A stretch of 64,000 bases of DNA from Paenibacillus sp. MZ04-78.2. Lineage in GTDB: Bacteria; Bacillota; Bacilli; Paenibacillales; NBRC-103111. Under the pieces are notes generated by a model that worked only from the letters and a program-made list of their open reading frames with translations, made no database searches and had not been told where the DNA came from. Position numbers and translations under genes: made by a program. The stretch lies in assembly GCF_024213375.1 (NCBI RefSeq), contig NZ_JANAVJ010000014.1:62226-126225 (forward strand), read 5' to 3'. This document shows positions 61,449 through 64,000 of the stretch, in pieces (position 1 is the first letter of the stretch; every line of letters starts with the position of its first letter).

Positions 61449-63267
61449 GCGTATCCTCCCCCGGCGTCCGAATGATCGGAATTTCGATCGTCGTTGTCGT
61501 TCCCTGCTGCGGCTGGCTGACAAGACTCAATACATAACAGTCTCCGAAATAGAGCTGCAGCCGCTTTTTTACATTTTCCAAGCCAATCCCCGTCTTCCGC
61601 TCGTCGGCCGATACAAACTGCCCCGACGTGATGCGTTCGAGCTTCTCCTGCGGGATGCCGACGCCGTCGTCGCGCACTTCATAACGGACTCGCTCCCCCA
61701 CTACCTTACCGGTAATCCAGAGATGCCCCGGTCCCCGCTTCATTTCGAGCCCGTGCGTGATCGCATTTTCCACAATCGGCTGCAGCATCAGCTTCAGCGT
61801 GTAAAGCCGCTCGACCTCCTCGTCCAGCTCGATATGCACCTCCAGCTTGTCCCCGTAACGCATCTGCTGGATCGTAAGAAAATTGCGGATTTGCTGCATG
61901 TCCTCGCATACGGGAATCAGCGCTTGCCCTTTGCGGATGCTGAACCGGAGCAGCTCGCCGAGTGAGACGACTGTCCGGCTAATGTGATCGAGCTTATGAA
62001 TGCGGGCCATCCAGTTGATGGAATCGAGCGCATTGTACAGAAAATGCGGATTGAACTGCGCCTGAATCGCCCGGATCTCCGCTTCCTGGAGCATGAGCTG
62101 CTTTTTGTACACTTCGTCGATCAGCTGCTTGATCCGCTGCACCATCGCATTGAAGCTGCGGCCGAGCAGCCCGACCTCGTCCTTGTACTTCGTCGGAAAG
62201 GCGACGTCCAGATTGCCCGTTTCCACCGTTCGCATCAGCGATTTCAGCTTGCGCAGCGGATGGGTGATGTTCACGGACAGCACATAGGCAAGCACGCATG
62301 AAACGGCTGCGCCGACGGCAATGACCAGCAGGGTCAGATTGCGGATGCTGCTGCTCTCCCGCGTCAGCGCCGCCACCGGCAGCACGTTCACCAGCTTGAA
62401 GCCAGTCACCTCGGACGTATCGTACACGACCATGACGGGCGGCGTTCCTTCGCCGGTCTGCTCGAAGAAGCCTTTGCCGCCCGCAAGCACCCGGTCTACA
62501 AATGGCTCCTCCAGCTTCGTCCCGACCTTCTGCTTGGACGGCGTGCTGGAGATGATATAGCCGTTGCGGTCCAGCAGCAGCATCTGTCCGCCCGGCTGCA
62601 AATGCGCTTTTTTGTACTTGTCCGCGAGCGCATGTTCCATCATGTCCACGACCAAATAACCCAGCGGCGCATTCGTATCGATCCGCTTCAGAAGCCGGCC
62701 GCTGCTGAGCACGATGCCGAAATCGTCCGTCTTCTTCATGCTGTAATGCGTATCCCAGACGACATTGCCGCCAGCAAGCCTCATTTTCCGGAAAAGCCCC
62801 CAAGAGGCGTTATAATCGTCGTAAGCCCCGGGCAGCAGCTCGCCGGTAAAATAACGATCCCCGTTTTCCCCCAGCAAGTAAATGGAAATGTCCCAGTTCT
62901 TGAATCCGAGAAACGTATCCAGCACCTCGCCCACCTTCTGCTTGTCCTGATGCTTCTCCGCAAGCGGCCGGTCCGCCGGCTTGGACAGCACGTCCTGAAT
63001 GTCGCGGCTGCTGTAGATGTACATCGTGAGCTGCTCGATATCTTTTACAAAATAGTCCAGACTGTAGTTCACCTGCGACAAGCTTTCCAGAATGGTCTGG
63101 CATACCTGCTGCTGTACGACCTGCGCCGATTTGTGATATGAAAACGTTCCCAAAACAGCGAGCGGAATAATAGCAAGCGGCAATACCGCCAAAAGCAGCT
63201 TGGTTTGCAGGCTGGTTCCCAGCAGGTTGTTCTTAAGCTTGCGTACCCAGTTTGTAATGCTCCCCAT
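61441..63267 (-). CDS. YesM-type sensor histidine kinase
   Basis: The 608-residue protein has two membrane helices (about 20-45 and 290-315) around a dCache-like sensor, HAMP, and the His_kinase domain with the phospho-acceptor His in QFNPHFLYNALDS and an HATPase (N box PIVENAITHGL; DDGVGIP; GIGLENVKKRL). It is coupled to the YesN regulator. The ATG at 63267 lies directly against the end of an IS3 element and lacks a visible ribosome site; a longer frame from 63309 would be encoded by the IS itself. The insertion has probably removed the native promoter and perhaps the first codons. Confidence 0.88.
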   Translation of the reverse strand: MGSITNWVRKLKNNLLGTSLQTKLLLAVLPLAIIPLAVLGTFSYHKSAQVVQQQVCQTILESLSQVNYSLDYFVKDIEQLTMYIYSSRDIQDVLSKPADRPLAEKHQDKQKVGEVLDTFLGFKNWDISIYLLGENGDRYFTGELLPGAYDDYNASWGLFRKMRLAGGNVVWDTHYSMKKTDDFGIVLSSGRLLKRIDTNAPLGYLVVDMMEHALADKYKKAHLQPGGQMLLLDRNGYIISSTPSKQKVGTKLEEPFVDRVLAGGKGFFEQTGEGTPPVMVVYDTSEVTGFKLVNVLPVAALTRESSSIRNLTLLVIAVGAAVSCVLAYVLSVNITHPLRKLKSLMRTVETGNLDVAFPTKYKDEVGLLGRSFNAMVQRIKQLIDEVYKKQLMLQEAEIRAIQAQFNPHFLYNALDSINWMARIHKLDHISRTVVSLGELLRFSIRKGQALIPVCEDMQQIRNFLTIQQMRYGDKLEVHIELDEEVERLYTLKLMLQPIVENAITHGLEMKRGPGHLWITGKVVGERVRYEVRDDGVGIPQEKLERITSGQFVSADERKTGIGLENVKKRLQLYFGDCYVLSLVSQPQQGTTTTIEIPIIRTPGEDTHV

Positions 63268-64000
63268 TGTCAAGACACGATTTTTCGAGGGATAAGTTAT
63301 GTCCTCCATTCTCGTAATCTATTAAATTAGGATACGATTTTTTCATCGTTCTGGGCATGATATTGACAGGGCTTAGACCCGCCAAGAGATTGATGGGGGC
63401 GTTCCTGGTTATAAAACTGGACATAGCAAGCTATCCCTTTGCGCAGCGCGCGAGGGTCTTCAAATTCATTTAGGAAGATACATTCGTATTTAAGCGATCG
63501 AAAGTAACGCTCTGTACGGCTGTTATCCGTTGCCCGGCCCTTACCGTCCATCGACACTTTGATCCCCTCTTTTTCTAGCAGCTCCAGATAATCTGCATTG
63601 GTAAAATGAGAGCCTTGATCGCTGTTCATGATCTCGGGCTTGCAGTGGCTGAATGCACGTTTAAGGCACGTCAAAACAAAGCCCTTTTCGAGCGTGCTGG
63701 ATAACTCGTAGTCAATTACCTTGCGGCTGTACCAATCAATGATGTTGAACAAATACATAAATCCTTTGCCCATCCTCAGATAGGTGATATCGATTCCCCA
63801 GACCTGATTGGGTCTGTCAATGGTTAAGCCACGAAGTAAATAGGGACGTGTGTATTTGGCATGGAGACGTTTGCTCAAGTTCGGTTTTGGATAGATTGCC
63901 TCCAGACCCATGAGCTGCATCAGACGGCGTACGCGTTTACGATTGATCATGAAGCCCTGATCCTGGAGAAAATTTGTCATGCGCCGGTAACCGAAGTAAG
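63268..64000 (-). mobile_element. IS3-family insertion sequence, continuing past the right edge
   Basis: The element end begins near 63268 with TGTCAAGACACGA, plausible as a terminal inverted repeat, and contains the orfB transposase to the window end. The other end is outside the window. Confidence 0.75.
63327..64000 (-). CDS. IS3-family transposase OrfB (5' part outside window)
   Basis: The visible 223 codons include the HTH_21-like YFGYRRMTNFLQDQG and the rve integrase core with all three catalytic residues: WGIDITYL, NSDQGSHF and the Glu in RTERYFRSLKYE. The tail RPHQSLGGSKPCQYH is typical. The frame stays open to the right edge. It looks functional in the visible part. Confidence 0.92.
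   Translation of the reverse strand, partial: YFGYRRMTNFLQDQGFMINRKRVRRLMQLMGLEAIYPKPNLSKRLHAKYTRPYLLRGLTIDRPNQVWGIDITYLRMGKGFMYLFNIIDWYSRKVIDYELSSTLEKGFVLTCLKRAFSHCKPEIMNSDQGSHFTNADYLELLEKEGIKVSMDGKGRATDNSRTERYFRSLKYECIFLNEFEDPRALRKGIACYVQFYNQERPHQSLGGSKPCQYHAQNDEKIVS

Noticed and set aside
59934..61475. A 513-codon + strand frame opposite the YesN regulator
   Set aside because: Antisense of a GC-rich gene; receiver and AraC motifs are on the reverse strand.

Overview
The window comes from a moderately GC-rich, endospore-forming Bacillota, most likely a Paenibacillus or a close relative. This rests on a YesM/YesN two-component pair, KtrB, a CYP102-type self-sufficient P450, a collagen-like exosporium-type protein, a YheC/D-type ATP-grasp protein, sigma-A promoters, AGGAGG ribosome sites and CcpA/Fur-like operators. 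No rRNA, CRISPR array or replication origin was seen.

Layout, left to right. 1-3363: three genes of a yda-type exopolysaccharide operon (ydaJ, ydaK, ydaL; reverse strand, running off the left edge), with a degenerate GGDEF receptor that keeps its c-di-GMP I-site. 4201-6650: a response regulator with a SARP-like output, a convergent histidine kinase, and the tail of a lost ABC exporter. 6908-10126: CYP102 monooxygenase-reductase, with a perfect 16-bp palindrome inside its promoter. 10578-11498: coaA. 11610-18319: a carbon-catabolic operon (aminotransferase, amidohydrolase, IlvD/Edd dehydratase, RraA-like aldolase, SDR) divergent from an IclR regulator. 18444-19784: ktrB. 19860-22730: a patch of gene tails, an orphan antitoxin, two XRE regulators and two paralogous small proteins.

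22918-25724: an RtcB-family RNA ligase followed by an AAA+ ATPase. 25870-26671: a frameshifted small gene and a gutted APC permease. 26786-28759: a dihydroorotate-dehydrogenase-like domain fused to a membrane domain. 28898-38779: a SWIM / HEAT-like / MoxR / DUF5682 / VWA operon in which the HEAT-like gene plus the start of moxR is tandemly duplicated. 39853-41964: a secreted papain-like protease split by an IS200/IS605-type element carrying tnpB; the uninterrupted gene can be rebuilt. 42664-45050: tatD, kptA, a reverse-strand array of tRNA and tRNA-like genes, and tiny ORFs.

45272-48415: a fused FecCD permease and its lipoprotein under a Fur box. 48477-49850: DNA-glycosylase and IS4 remnants. 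49832-51890: an AT-rich pair (collagen-like protein, ATP-grasp). 51990-53613: PIG-L deacetylase and Rpn-type nuclease. 54009-59069: an iron/phosphonate-type ABC locus that appears collapsed by deletions, with a binding protein fused in frame to an ATPase tail. 59348-63267: an MFS remnant and the YesM/YesN pair. 63268-64000: an IS3-family element abutting the kinase start and leaving the window.

Two themes stand out. RNA-repair genes (rtcB with its AAA+ partner; kptA beside tRNA-like genes) occur twice, 18 kb apart, on either side of the MoxR-VWA-DUF5682 operon. The window is also unusually rich in deletion scars: at least ten gene tails or internal-deletion products lie beside intact operons.
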